DNA from: CAYZSU01 sp964480565
Lineage (GTDB): Bacteria; UBA10199; 2-02-FULL-44-16; JAAZCA01
Length of the DNA: 8,848 nucleotides
Direction of reading: 5' to 3'
Assembly (NCBI GenBank): GCA_964480565.1
Contig: CAYZSU010000086.1
Coordinates: forward strand, 1 to 8,848
A model generated the notes under the pieces. The model saw nothing but the letters and a program-made list of their open reading frames with translations. It made no database searches and was not told the DNA's origin. Shown here piece by piece: positions 1 to 6,435 of the stretch (positions are counted from its first letter, which is position 1; each line of letters begins with the position of its first letter). The position numbers were made by a program, and so were the translations under genes.

Positions 1-634
1 CAAAACTTGATACGCACCTTGGGCTATGATTGCCATGAGAAATCATCTCAATGCAAGTAAACTCAGTCATATCCAATGTAACGGATGCATTGATTGATGA
101 TGTGAGATCCTGGCAGAACTGTCCGCTCGATTCAGTATATCCAATTATTTTTTTAGATTGTTTGGTAGTCAAGGTTCATCAAGAAAAACATGTGATTAAT
201 AAAGCAATCTATTTGGCCTTAGGCATAACAACTGAGTGTCGCAAGGACCTTCTAGGGCTTTGGATTCCTGAGAATAAAGGTGCTAAGTGAAGTCTTGTTT
301 GCTGGGTAACCTGCGAAGATGGGTGTTTTTCAACGCTCCTACTATTGAGAAATCCTGGTGTCGATATTGGGATAATCTGATCACTATGTTTGATTATCCG
401 GATGATATATGAAACGCATTGTATATCACGAATGTCATTGAATCCTTAAATAGCATGATCCGCAAGTCCATTCGCAATCGAAAAATATTTTGTTGTATTA
501 GATGGTATTACGATACAGTCTATGAAGTCCGATGGTGACAGCCTTTGCGTGATACTGGTACAAAATGCGCTGACCAGTTACAAAAGACTTACGATTGTTT
601 CGGGCGCTTGACCTGCAAGGCAAGTTGTTCATAA
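1..634 (+). pseudogene. Decayed IS256-family (mutator-type) transposase remnant
   Basis: Two blocks look like an IS256-family DDE transposase. The first (about 21-290) reads VTDALIDDVRSWQNCPLD, then YPIIFLDCLVVKV (the D of FLDC matches the first catalytic Asp region) and LGLWIPENKGAK. The second, in another frame (302-634), reads PTIEKSWCRYWDNLITMF, then NVIESLNSMIRKSIRNRKIF and a diverged tail PLRD...QLQ...GRL. Both match the family's order, but the segment with the second catalytic Asp is missing, and a frameshift separates the blocks. Two in-frame stops are visible: TGA at 410-412, exactly where the family has Arg (CGA to TGA), and TGA at 536-538. The 5' part lies outside the window or is deleted. 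No terminal inverted repeat or target duplication could be identified. It cannot encode an active enzyme. An intact copy elsewhere could still act on any surviving ends. Confidence 0.88.
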
Positions 635-993
635 TTATTTTTGCCAATCATGCCCTGGCTAATGGTCATCTTTGCAATGGGTTTGCTAAGATCGTCATTC
701 ATAATAAATAAGATCATTGTACGGTTGAGCGTCAAAGAAAAGAGGGTCATGTTTTGTTCATATGTTTTTATGCATGCGATATTATAGCCGTGTTTTGGAA
801 TGGATGAATGACTACCAAATAAATGATTGTCCTGAATCCATAGTTGTTTACTGGTGCTATTATAAATGGCCCAAATAATAATTGTTGCAAATCCCAGTGT
901 AAAAATGGTTAAAAATAAATACAGCGGTGATAACATGATCTGGCGAAAGGGACGACGATGATAAGTTTGTGATAAATTGGGTCCATCAGTCAT
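589..993 (-). CDS. Small membrane protein of unknown function, one N-terminal hydrophobic segment, C-terminus in IS scar
   Basis: I do not recognise this 134-residue protein. A short N-terminal region with a basic patch (HRRPFRQ, about 12-18) precedes a long hydrophobic segment at about residues 21-44, enough for one membrane span or a tight hairpin. The remaining 90 residues are soluble and beta-rich looking, with alternating hydrophobics such as MTLFSLTLNRTMILFIMND. The plan of hydrophobic segment followed by a beta domain recalls bacterial PH-domain membrane proteins, but I cannot show that relationship. The start is supported by an AAAGGA Shine-Dalgarno sequence about 8 bases upstream of the ATG. 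The last 15 or so codons overlap the transposase remnant (up to 634), so the native C-terminus may have been replaced when the element inserted. It is divergent from the downstream exporter gene, with 141 bp between them. Confidence 0.6.
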   Translation of the reverse strand: MTDGPNLSQTYHRRPFRQIMLSPLYLFLTIFTLGFATIIIWAIYNSTSKQLWIQDNHLFGSHSSIPKHGYNIACIKTYEQNMTLFSLTLNRTMILFIMNDDLSKPIAKMTISQGMIGKNNYEQLALQVKRPKQS

Positions 994-1134
994 AAGAATA
1001 TCCTTTATTAAGAAATGAATAATAATGAAGGATTATAATAATCATGTAATTTAAAAAATCAAGCCGCAAGAAGTGTAAAAAATAGTAATCGCTTTTGATT
1101 TTATAGTAATACTAAATATGCTAATGATAGGGAA

Positions 1135-1776
1135 ATGGATTGTATTATGATGGTTGACAGTGCATTAATTGGAACAGTGGCATTGATTCATTTTTTAGCT
1201 GTCATTACTCCAGGTCCTGACTTTATTATGATTATTAAGAATTCATTATTATACTCACGAAATATAGGTTTATGGACGGTAATGGGATTGGGTTTAGGTA
1301 TTATAACCCATATTATTTATTGCATGGCTGGATTAGCAATTGTGATTTCTAAATCAATGATTGTATTTAATGTTATGAAATTATTAGGCGCTGGGTATTT
1401 GATATATATTGGGTTCAGATCTATATTTTCAAAATCATCCGCGATTCACGTAAATGCATTGCCAAAATCTGAAAATATTTCCCCATTAAAAGCTATACAA
1501 ATTGGATTTTTAACCAATGTATTAAATCCAAAAGCCACACTGTTTTTCTTGAGTCTTTTTACATTTGTTGTATCCCCAACTACTTCCAGAAGTACGTTGA
1601 TTATTTTGAGTATGGTAATATTTATCAATACAGTGCTTTGGTTTTCTGTGATTGCGCTATGTTTTACACAAAAAAAAGTGCAACGGTTATATAATAAATA
1701 CCAGGGAATATTTAATAAGATCTTTGGATGTACGCTGATTGGTATTGGGATAAAGTTGGCATTTATTCAGAACTGA
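1135..1776 (+). CDS. LysE/RhtB-family amino-acid exporter (RhtC-like)
   Basis: This is an inner-membrane exporter of the LysE/RhtB superfamily, which expels amino acids such as threonine, homoserine or lysine by proton exchange. The family hallmark is clear: HFLAVITPGPDFIMIIKNS near the N-terminus (PGPD at residues 26-29), then a glycine-rich second helix (GLGLGII), and the conserved GFLTNVLNPKATLFFLSLF at about 122-140. About six hydrophobic segments span its 213 residues, the normal length. The order and wording are closest to RhtC, but the substrate cannot be read from sequence. The start is uncertain: AGGGAA directly abuts the ATG at 1135, so translation may begin at ATG 1147 or 1150, which would also place PGPD at the position usual for RhtC. 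A weak promoter-like pair (TTGATT at 1095, TATGCT at 1117) lies upstream. No terminator is obvious after it. Its link to the downstream signalling operon is only positional. Confidence 0.92.
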   Translation: MDCIMMVDSALIGTVALIHFLAVITPGPDFIMIIKNSLLYSRNIGLWTVMGLGLGIITHIIYCMAGLAIVISKSMIVFNVMKLLGAGYLIYIGFRSIFSKSSAIHVNALPKSENISPLKAIQIGFLTNVLNPKATLFFLSLFTFVVSPTTSRSTLIILSMVIFINTVLWFSVIALCFTQKKVQRLYNKYQGIFNKIFGCTLIGIGIKLAFIQN

Positions 1777-1872
1777 ATCATCATATTTTTTTAAATTATG
1801 ACACAGCTCCTTGTCCGTGGGTGAATGCTATTTTTAGGACAATTCCAGAAAAATAAACTCATATTAGATATA

Positions 1873-1886
1873 TCTCAAATTTGAGA
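1873..1886. promoter_or_regulatory. Putative activator-binding dyad, copy 1
   Basis: TCTCAAATTTGAGA is a perfect palindrome, and extends to 16 bp at 1872-1887. It is the first of three sites sharing TCTCA-N4-TGAGA. Its centre is about 132 bp upstream of the transcription start predicted from the sigma-54 element, in the usual range for an enhancer site of an NtrC-type activator. That the operon's own activator binds it is inferred. Confidence 0.6.
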
Positions 1887-1889
1887 TTT

Positions 1890-1903
1890 TCTCATTTTTG
1901 AGA
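1890..1903. promoter_or_regulatory. Putative activator-binding dyad, copy 2
   Basis: TCTCATTTTTGAGA keeps the five-base arms TCTCA/TGAGA of copy 1 with a different centre, and begins 17 bp after it. Conserved arms around a variable centre are what a dimeric Fis-type helix-turn-helix operator would show. It could also serve a different repressor, since no protein is tied to it by sequence alone. Confidence 0.58.
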
Positions 1904-1905
1904 GT

Positions 1906-1923
1906 AATTATTTGCAAATAATT
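1906..1923. repeat. 18-bp perfect palindrome inside the dyad cluster
   Basis: AATTATTTGCAAATAATT is perfectly self-complementary. It sits between copies 2 and 3 of the TCTCA dyads, its right end sharing one base with copy 3. The centres of the four dyads in this stretch fall about 17, 18 and 15 bp apart. Its arms extend imperfectly into the neighbouring TTTTGAGA and TCTCAAAA, so much of 1896-1930 could fold as one hairpin. It may be a separate protein site or part of a larger composite operator. Confidence 0.6.
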
Positions 1924-1943
1924 CTCAAAAGTGAGAATTATTT
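1916..1943. promoter_or_regulatory. Putative activator-binding dyad, copy 3, with 12-bp arms
   Basis: The core TCTCAAAAGTGAGA (1923-1936) is the third TCTCA-N4-TGAGA copy. Here the symmetry continues outward to arms of 12 bp (AAATAATTCTCA and TGAGAATTATTT) around AAAG. It is the copy closest to the promoter, centred about 82 bp upstream of the predicted start. No T-run follows and the stem is AT-rich, so it is not a convincing terminator. Confidence 0.6.
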
Positions 1944-1956
1944 AAATGCCAGAGTC

Positions 1957-1969
1957 TAACTATTTGAAA
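1957..1969 (-). promoter_or_regulatory. Possible IHF-binding site
   Basis: TAACTATTTGAAA matches the reverse of the IHF consensus (YAANNNNTTGATW) at all but one defined position. It lies between the upstream dyads and the sigma-54 element, about 45-55 bp upstream of the predicted start, where IHF usually bends DNA to bring the activator onto polymerase. Such matches arise by chance in AT-rich DNA, so the position is the main support. Confidence 0.35.
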
Positions 1970-1986
1970 TACAAGGGAATAATTTA

Positions 1987-2002
1987 TGGCATGTAATTTG
2001 CT
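1987..2002 (+). promoter_or_regulatory. Sigma-54 (RpoN) -24/-12 promoter for the signalling operon
   Basis: TGGCATGTAATTTGCT matches the consensus TGGCACGNNNNTTGCW with a single mismatch at the C of CACG. The invariant GG (1988-1989) and GC (2000-2001) are separated by exactly 10 bp, as required. Transcription should start near 2012, leaving an untranslated leader of about 77 bases before the ATG at 2090. The second gene of the operon encodes a sigma-54 activator, so autoregulation is the natural reading. Confidence 0.78.
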
Positions 2003-2089
2003 ATCTTATAGGTAATTGATTGGGAGATCAGCGATATTTACTTGTTATGAGTAAAAAAAGACATTAGTGTAAAATTTTAAGAGGGGCTT

Positions 2090-3328
2090 ATGGATCATAC
2101 GACTGTTTTATATCTAATTATTGGGAGTGGGTTTATTTTCTGTAGTTATTTAATATATCGGCTAAAAGATATGTACGTGAAATTGGATCAAAAAAGTAAA
2201 CAATATCAAACAATGCTCGTCAATATGAATCGTATGTCCGGTCATATTGCTCATGATATGTACTCATCGCTTTCAGGTATTCAGTGGTATTTGGAGCAAG
2301 AAAAAAAAGATAATGAATCGAGAGAATTAATTTATGCTAGCATTGATAAGATAAACCAATTGATAGAGGGGGTGGATAATTATGCAAATTTATCCAGTAC
2401 TGTGTTTACATCAACTAGTATTAAACAATTAGTAGGCAAACGCTTCATATCTAAATTAACACGCAAGTTAAAGACAAGAAACATTGCATTTAATGCAACC
2501 CCGATAGATGATAATAGGGTGGTAATGGATATTGAAAAAATTCAGCAAGCGATTAATTATTTAACATTAAAATTATGTTCATTATTCAAAAAATCAGATG
2601 ATTATCCTGAAATTAATTTGCTTGTTCAAACATGTAATTCAAATTTAAATATTCATATAAGATGTAATGCACAGAAAAAACTATTTAAACATATGGACTC
2701 AAATTTTGATGATCTGTTATTGATCAACAAAGGGCTATCATTATTCTATGCCAAAGCAATTGTTATTATGCATGGTGGAATAATTTCTCTGAAAATATCT
2801 GAAAACAATCACACTGAATTTGTAATTTCAATTCCAATCGATCAATCATTACAAGAAATGGATTCAGTCGTAGGGGATAAATTACAAATTCAAAAAAAGA
2901 ATGATTTACCTAAAAAAAATATTACTCAGTATAGGGATATTCAAGGTGAAATTTTAGTAGTCGATAGTGATATTGATATAGTATTGCAGTGGAATGACTT
3001 GATTAATGAGATATTTAATAAACAGGCTATTACAGCAACTACTCCAGAGCAACTATTGGATTTACCAATTAGGGAGAGTAATATTTCAACGGCCATTGTA
3101 GACTATAGATATGATGAAAATGCATTAACTGGGGATAGCATTGTTGATCATTTACATTCAAATGGTGTGAAACATATTCATATCTGCTCTACATCTCCTG
3201 AGAATGATAGTGCATTAAATTTACTGAAAAACAAAAAAATTAAATCAATTATTCCTAAACCTCTTACAGAAGAGGCAATAAATTATATAATCCAACCATA
3301 CAAATCCGGCAAAAAAAGTAATAAATGA
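2090..3328 (+). CDS. Membrane-anchored hybrid histidine kinase with degenerate ATPase domain and C-terminal receiver
   Basis: The protein has 412 residues. One membrane span lies at about 5-23 with no sizeable periplasmic part. A dimerisation/phosphoacceptor helix carries MSGHIAHDMYSSLSGI, with H55 in the acceptor position followed by D56. The ATPase domain (about 110-250) has the right ending (IVIMHGGIISLKISENNHTEFVISIPI), but its catalytic boxes are eroded. The N-box reads NYLTLK instead of NLLxNA. The DxGxG box is absent. The GTGLGL box is NKGLSL. It probably binds ATP poorly or not at all. A receiver domain follows (about 286-403) with D292, phospho-acceptor D338, S367 and K390; the second acidic-pocket residue is S293. 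The start has a good AGAGGGG site. It is the first gene after the sigma-54 promoter and its stop overlaps the next ORF's upstream ATG. It may be a phosphotransfer, phosphatase or scaffold partner rather than a kinase (inference). Confidence 0.82.
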   Translation: MDHTTVLYLIIGSGFIFCSYLIYRLKDMYVKLDQKSKQYQTMLVNMNRMSGHIAHDMYSSLSGIQWYLEQEKKDNESRELIYASIDKINQLIEGVDNYANLSSTVFTSTSIKQLVGKRFISKLTRKLKTRNIAFNATPIDDNRVVMDIEKIQQAINYLTLKLCSLFKKSDDYPEINLLVQTCNSNLNIHIRCNAQKKLFKHMDSNFDDLLLINKGLSLFYAKAIVIMHGGIISLKISENNHTEFVISIPIDQSLQEMDSVVGDKLQIQKKNDLPKKNITQYRDIQGEILVVDSDIDIVLQWNDLINEIFNKQAITATTPEQLLDLPIRESNISTAIVDYRYDENALTGDSIVDHLHSNGVKHIHICSTSPENDSALNLLKNKKIKSIIPKPLTEEAINYIIQPYKSGKKSNK

Positions 3329-3332
3329 TTAC

Positions 3333-3339
3333 AGAGGAG
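3333..3339 (+). promoter_or_regulatory. Ribosome-binding site fixing the start of the sigma-54 activator at 3346
   Basis: AGAGGAG lies 6 bases before ATG 3346. The more upstream in-frame ATG at 3325, which overlaps the preceding stop as ATGA, has only the A-rich AAAAAAAGTAATAA before it. The start at 3346 is therefore preferred, leaving a 17-bp gap after the first gene. Confidence 0.7.
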
Positions 3340-3345
3340 CTGTTT

Positions 3346-4848
3346 ATGACTATGGATTGTGATGTTCAGCAATATGATGTTTCAATAGAAAATGCGATTG
3401 ATGATTCAAAAAAGTTAATTGAAGGGAATTTAAAAAAAGAAACGCATATGCAAATAGGTAAGGTTAAGTATACTATTTTGTGCATTGATGATGATGCGAG
3501 TTTTTTATTACGTATGAAAAAAGAACTGGCAGATTATGAAATAGTCATATCAAGTACAATAGATGCTGCCATTCGTATTTTACGGAGTCGGCCGATTCAT
3601 TTGGTATTGCTCGACATTAGTCTTGAAAGTGAAAGTGGCTTGGATGGGCTAAAGACAATTAAATTACATGATTCAGATTTAGATGTGATTATGGTGAGTA
3701 AATTGCGAATGCCTGAATATATTGTAGAGGCAATGCGGCTGGGTGCATCGGATTATATTTGCAAGCCCATTATGAAAGATGAATTGATTGCACGTGTAGA
3801 AAAAGTAAAGAAAGCAAAGTTTGTTCAGGAAAAATATAATGCACTTTTGGAGGAGTTGGATTCTGTGGATCCTCGTTCATATATTGTAGGAAAAAGTTAT
3901 AGCTTGGTATCTGTATTAAAAACAGCAGATAAGCTAAAAGGACATCACAATGCCAATGTGCTGATCCAAGGGGAAAGTGGTACGGGCAAAGAGCTTTTAG
4001 CGCGCTATGTTCACCGCTTGGAAGAGAATTCAAAGCGTCCGATGATTGTGGTTAACTGTGCGGCGATTCCAGAAAATTTGGTGGAATCAGAGCTTTTTGG
4101 GCATGAAAAAGGATCGTTTACAGGTGCGATGAAAAAGAAGATTGGCAAATTTGCATTGGCAGATGGTGGGGATATTTTCTTGGATGAAATAGGTTGCCTG
4201 AAACATGATATTCAAACAAAGCTACTGCGGGTTCTTCAAGAAAAAGAGTTTTCACCTGTGGGTAGTAATGATGTGATAAAATCTGAATTTAGAGTAATTG
4301 CAGCAACCAATGATAATCTAGAGCAGATGATTATTGATAAGTCCTTTCGTTTGGATTTATATCATCGCTTGGCAATTATTAATCTCAAAATGCCATCGCT
4401 TCATGAGCGAAAACAGGATATTGGAGACTTGGTCGTACATTTTATTCATAAATATTGTGCGCGTGAGAAAATAAAGCAAATATCCAATGCTGCCATTCAA
4501 AAATTAGAAGCTTATTCGTGGCCGGGAAATATTCGTGAATTAGAAAATGTCATTCATAATGCGATTATTTTATCCAATAATGATTGTATTGAGCAGGAAG
4601 ATATTACACTGCCAACACATCAAAATAATGATACTGGTGTTGCCAACAGTTCATCCTCAAGTGCAATAAATACAATGGCAAATCTATCTCCACTTAAAAC
4701 AGGTATTGTGCAGCCGTTGAAAGAATTGCTTGCGAAAGTGGAAAAAACGTATTTGGAAGAATCTATTACTGCCATGAATGGTGAACTAAAAGATGCTGCA
4801 AAGCACTTGGGTATTGGTGTATCGACATTATATAAAAAAATAAAGTAA
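3346..4848 (+). CDS. NtrC-family sigma-54-dependent response regulator (REC, AAA+, Fis HTH)
   Basis: This is a 500-residue enhancer-binding protein that would remodel sigma-54 polymerase using ATP. The first 40 or so residues are an acidic extension not usual in the family. The receiver domain (about 41-158) has D48/D49, phospho-acceptor D90, S118 and K140. The AAA+ domain (about 178-415) has Walker A GESGTGKE (209-216), the sigma-54 contact loop GSFTGA (256-261, Ser for the usual Ala), Walker B GGDIFLDE (ending D280-E281), sensor I AATND, arginine fingers in FRLDLYHRL (R335, R341) and sensor II WPGNIREL. A serine-rich linker (about 427-450) leads to a Fis-type helix-turn-helix at the very end (GELKDAAKHLGIGVSTLYKK). 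All catalytic residues are present, so it should be functional. It is the likely ligand of the TCTCA-N4-TGAGA dyads and the likely activator of its own operon. A shorter start at ATG 3448 would remove the extension but lacks a good ribosome-binding site. Confidence 0.95.
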   Translation: MTMDCDVQQYDVSIENAIDDSKKLIEGNLKKETHMQIGKVKYTILCIDDDASFLLRMKKELADYEIVISSTIDAAIRILRSRPIHLVLLDISLESESGLDGLKTIKLHDSDLDVIMVSKLRMPEYIVEAMRLGASDYICKPIMKDELIARVEKVKKAKFVQEKYNALLEELDSVDPRSYIVGKSYSLVSVLKTADKLKGHHNANVLIQGESGTGKELLARYVHRLEENSKRPMIVVNCAAIPENLVESELFGHEKGSFTGAMKKKIGKFALADGGDIFLDEIGCLKHDIQTKLLRVLQEKEFSPVGSNDVIKSEFRVIAATNDNLEQMIIDKSFRLDLYHRLAIINLKMPSLHERKQDIGDLVVHFIHKYCAREKIKQISNAAIQKLEAYSWPGNIRELENVIHNAIILSNNDCIEQEDITLPTHQNNDTGVANSSSSSAINTMANLSPLKTGIVQPLKELLAKVEKTYLEESITAMNGELKDAAKHLGIGVSTLYKKIK

Positions 4849-4895
4849 TTGATTGGCATTGCCTAATAATGATGTTGCTGAACTAGTGGAGTATT

Positions 4896-6425
4896 ATGAA
4901 GTCATTTATTCAAATTTTCATTGTGACTATAATGGTTATTACAAGTTCAGCTTTGGCTGCGACCTATACCAGCCCAATGCCATATTTTATTACTGAGTTT
5001 GATCCACAAAAAACTGTGGATGCATATTCTCTATTTGTCGTAAATCAAATGTGTGATCGATTATTTCAAACAGATACAAATGGACAAATAATATACCAGA
5101 TTGCGAATAAAGTGAATATTAGTAATGATGGATTAATATATACCATTCAGCTAAAGAACGATGTTTTTTTTCATAATGGTCAAAAATTAACTGCAGACGA
5201 TGTGATTTTTTCATTGCAGCGTTTGATGGAAAAAGAGTCTGTTAAATATGATGTATTTTCATATGTGATGGGAGTGGAAGAATTTCATGCAAATAAATCC
5301 CCACATGTGAGTGGTCTTCATAAAATTAATGACTTAAAACTGCAAATTACATTGAATTCACCTTTTCCGCCATTTCTATCTATTTTATCGTCGTTTAGTA
5401 CGGAAATATATCCCAAAGATTTATTAAATCGATCAGCTAATCATTTTTTTAAAATGCCAATTTGTATAGGGCCATTTAAAATAGCTAAAAATAATTCGTC
5501 AGAGATTTTGCTGCAACGCGATGATCGTTATTATGGAAAAAAATCAAAAATCAATGCATTGCGTATTGTTTTTATGGATAAAAAAAAATCATTGCAATGT
5601 CTTAAAGCAAACCAATGTCATGATTTACGTTGGTATCATTATGATGAAAATATTGATCATGATGATTATATTATCGATCAGTTTCCAGTAACGCATATTA
5701 ATTTAATTGCGTTTAATTTAAATCACTATCCATTTACAAATCTACATGTACGAAAAGCATTTTCATATGCATTTAATAGACAGAAATTATTGAAAGAGTG
5801 CTATGCAGATAAAATTCCTGCCCTAGGATATATTATGCGCGGTATAGGTGGCTATGATTTATCTGCCAAGGAATTGCCCTATAATATTAAAAAGGCAAAA
5901 GAGGAGTTATCAAAGGTAGTGTTAGATCCAGCACAATTAAAAAAAGAATATATCTTTACGCGAATGCAAGGATCGTTATGTCAGAATTTATTTTCAAAAT
6001 TAGTAAAAGATGCGAGTAATATCATTGGTCTTAATATAAAAGTGCGCCATATTAATCCAGCCACTTTTTTTAAAGAATATTTTACAGATAAAAGCTATGA
6101 CATGGCAAATTTTTCAATGATATCCGATTATGAAGAAGCCTATTTTTTATTAAAACATTTTAAAAGTAAGGATCCTGAAAATTTTACAAAGTTTTCAAAT
6201 GATGAAGTGGATCAGGTGTTAAATAAAGTTCTAAAAATAAATAATCGCTATGAGCGTTATCAAATGTATATGAATGCTCAAAATTTAATTTTAAAGAAAT
6301 ACCCAGTCATTAATTTATACCAGGATATATGGAAAACGTATTATCAGAAAAATGTACATGGATATAGTCAAACACGATTGGGTATTAATAGTGTGTCACT
6401 ACGAAATGTGTATTTTTCCAAATAG
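4896..6425 (+). CDS. Periplasmic solute-binding protein, peptide/nickel ABC type (SBP_bac_5 family)
   Basis: The protein has 509 residues, normal for the DppA/OppA/NikA family. A type I signal peptide (residues 1-21, hydrophobic core FIQIFIVTIMVI, ending SSALA) has no lipobox cysteine, so the mature protein should be free in the periplasm. The family signature is clear at about 70-110: ANKVNISNDGLIYTIQL, then FFHNGQKLTADDVIFSLQRL. Other conserved segments are GPFKI, the region around FNLNHYPFTNLHVRKAFSYAFNRQKLL, and a C-terminal YxxxQNLILKKYPVINLYQ. Members bind oligopeptides, nickel or other small ligands; the ligand here is unknown. No permease or ATPase gene lies beside it. It sits 47 bp after the sigma-54 activator and 10 bp before a sensor kinase, with a GTGGAGT ribosome-binding site, which suggests a sensory co-receptor rather than a transport role. 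It could still feed a transporter encoded elsewhere. Confidence 0.93.
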   Translation: MKSFIQIFIVTIMVITSSALAATYTSPMPYFITEFDPQKTVDAYSLFVVNQMCDRLFQTDTNGQIIYQIANKVNISNDGLIYTIQLKNDVFFHNGQKLTADDVIFSLQRLMEKESVKYDVFSYVMGVEEFHANKSPHVSGLHKINDLKLQITLNSPFPPFLSILSSFSTEIYPKDLLNRSANHFFKMPICIGPFKIAKNNSSEILLQRDDRYYGKKSKINALRIVFMDKKKSLQCLKANQCHDLRWYHYDENIDHDDYIIDQFPVTHINLIAFNLNHYPFTNLHVRKAFSYAFNRQKLLKECYADKIPALGYIMRGIGGYDLSAKELPYNIKKAKEELSKVVLDPAQLKKEYIFTRMQGSLCQNLFSKLVKDASNIIGLNIKVRHINPATFFKEYFTDKSYDMANFSMISDYEEAYFLLKHFKSKDPENFTKFSNDEVDQVLNKVLKINNRYERYQMYMNAQNLILKKYPVINLYQDIWKTYYQKNVHGYSQTRLGINSVSLRNVYFSK

Positions 6426-6429
6426 GGAA
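6424..6429 (+). promoter_or_regulatory. Ribosome-binding site fixing the start of the sensor kinase at 6436
   Basis: AGGGAA lies 6 bases before ATG 6436 and overlaps the stop codon of the solute-binding protein gene. The open frame continues upstream to ATG 6352, but that would overlap the preceding gene by 74 bases. It would also add 28 residues that look like out-of-frame translation of the conserved upstream protein. Confidence 0.75.
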
Positions 6430-6435
6430 TTTATT

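Larger units (their letters stand above)
1777..2089. other. Non-coding regulatory gap between exporter gene and signalling operon
   Basis: No gene is seen in these 313 bases. The first part (1777-1865) shows no hairpin plus T-run that I would call a terminator for the exporter gene. From 1872 to 1943 it is packed with inverted repeats. A possible IHF site follows, then a sigma-54 promoter at 1987-2002, then a leader of about 77 bases. The leader ends in a purine-rich ribosome-binding site (AGAGGGG) just before the ATG at 2090. The order of upstream dyads, bend site and -24/-12 element is the standard architecture of an enhancer-dependent promoter. Confidence 0.7.

Noticed and set aside
34..51. 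TGAGA-N5-TCTCA inverted repeat near the window start
   Set aside because: The arms are in the opposite order with a different spacer, and it lies inside the transposase remnant, so it is probably chance.
1964..1969. TTGAAA as a sigma-70 -35 box
   Set aside because: No reasonable -10 hexamer lies 16-18 bp downstream, and the region fits a sigma-54 promoter much better.
3325..3345. ATG overlapping the previous stop codon (ATGA) as start of the sigma-54 activator
   Set aside because: It has no good ribosome-binding site, whereas ATG 3346 has AGAGGAG at ideal distance. Translational coupling at 3325 remains possible.
3770..4033. Minus-strand open frame opposite the sigma-54 activator
   Set aside because: It is antisense to highly conserved receiver and AAA+ coding sequence, without family resemblance.
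4855..4863. GGCATTGCC inverted repeat as a terminator between activator and binding-protein genes
   Set aside because: The four-base arms around a single base cannot form a stable hairpin, and no T-run follows.
4849..4895. Second sigma-54 promoter (TTGGCATTGC...) before the binding-protein gene
   Set aside because: The base pair 10 bp after GG is TA, not GC, so the essential spacing fails.
6352..6435. Longer N-terminus for the sensor kinase
   Set aside because: It would overlap the conserved end of the binding-protein gene by 74 bases, and the extra residues look like out-of-frame translation. ATG 6436 has its own ribosome-binding site.
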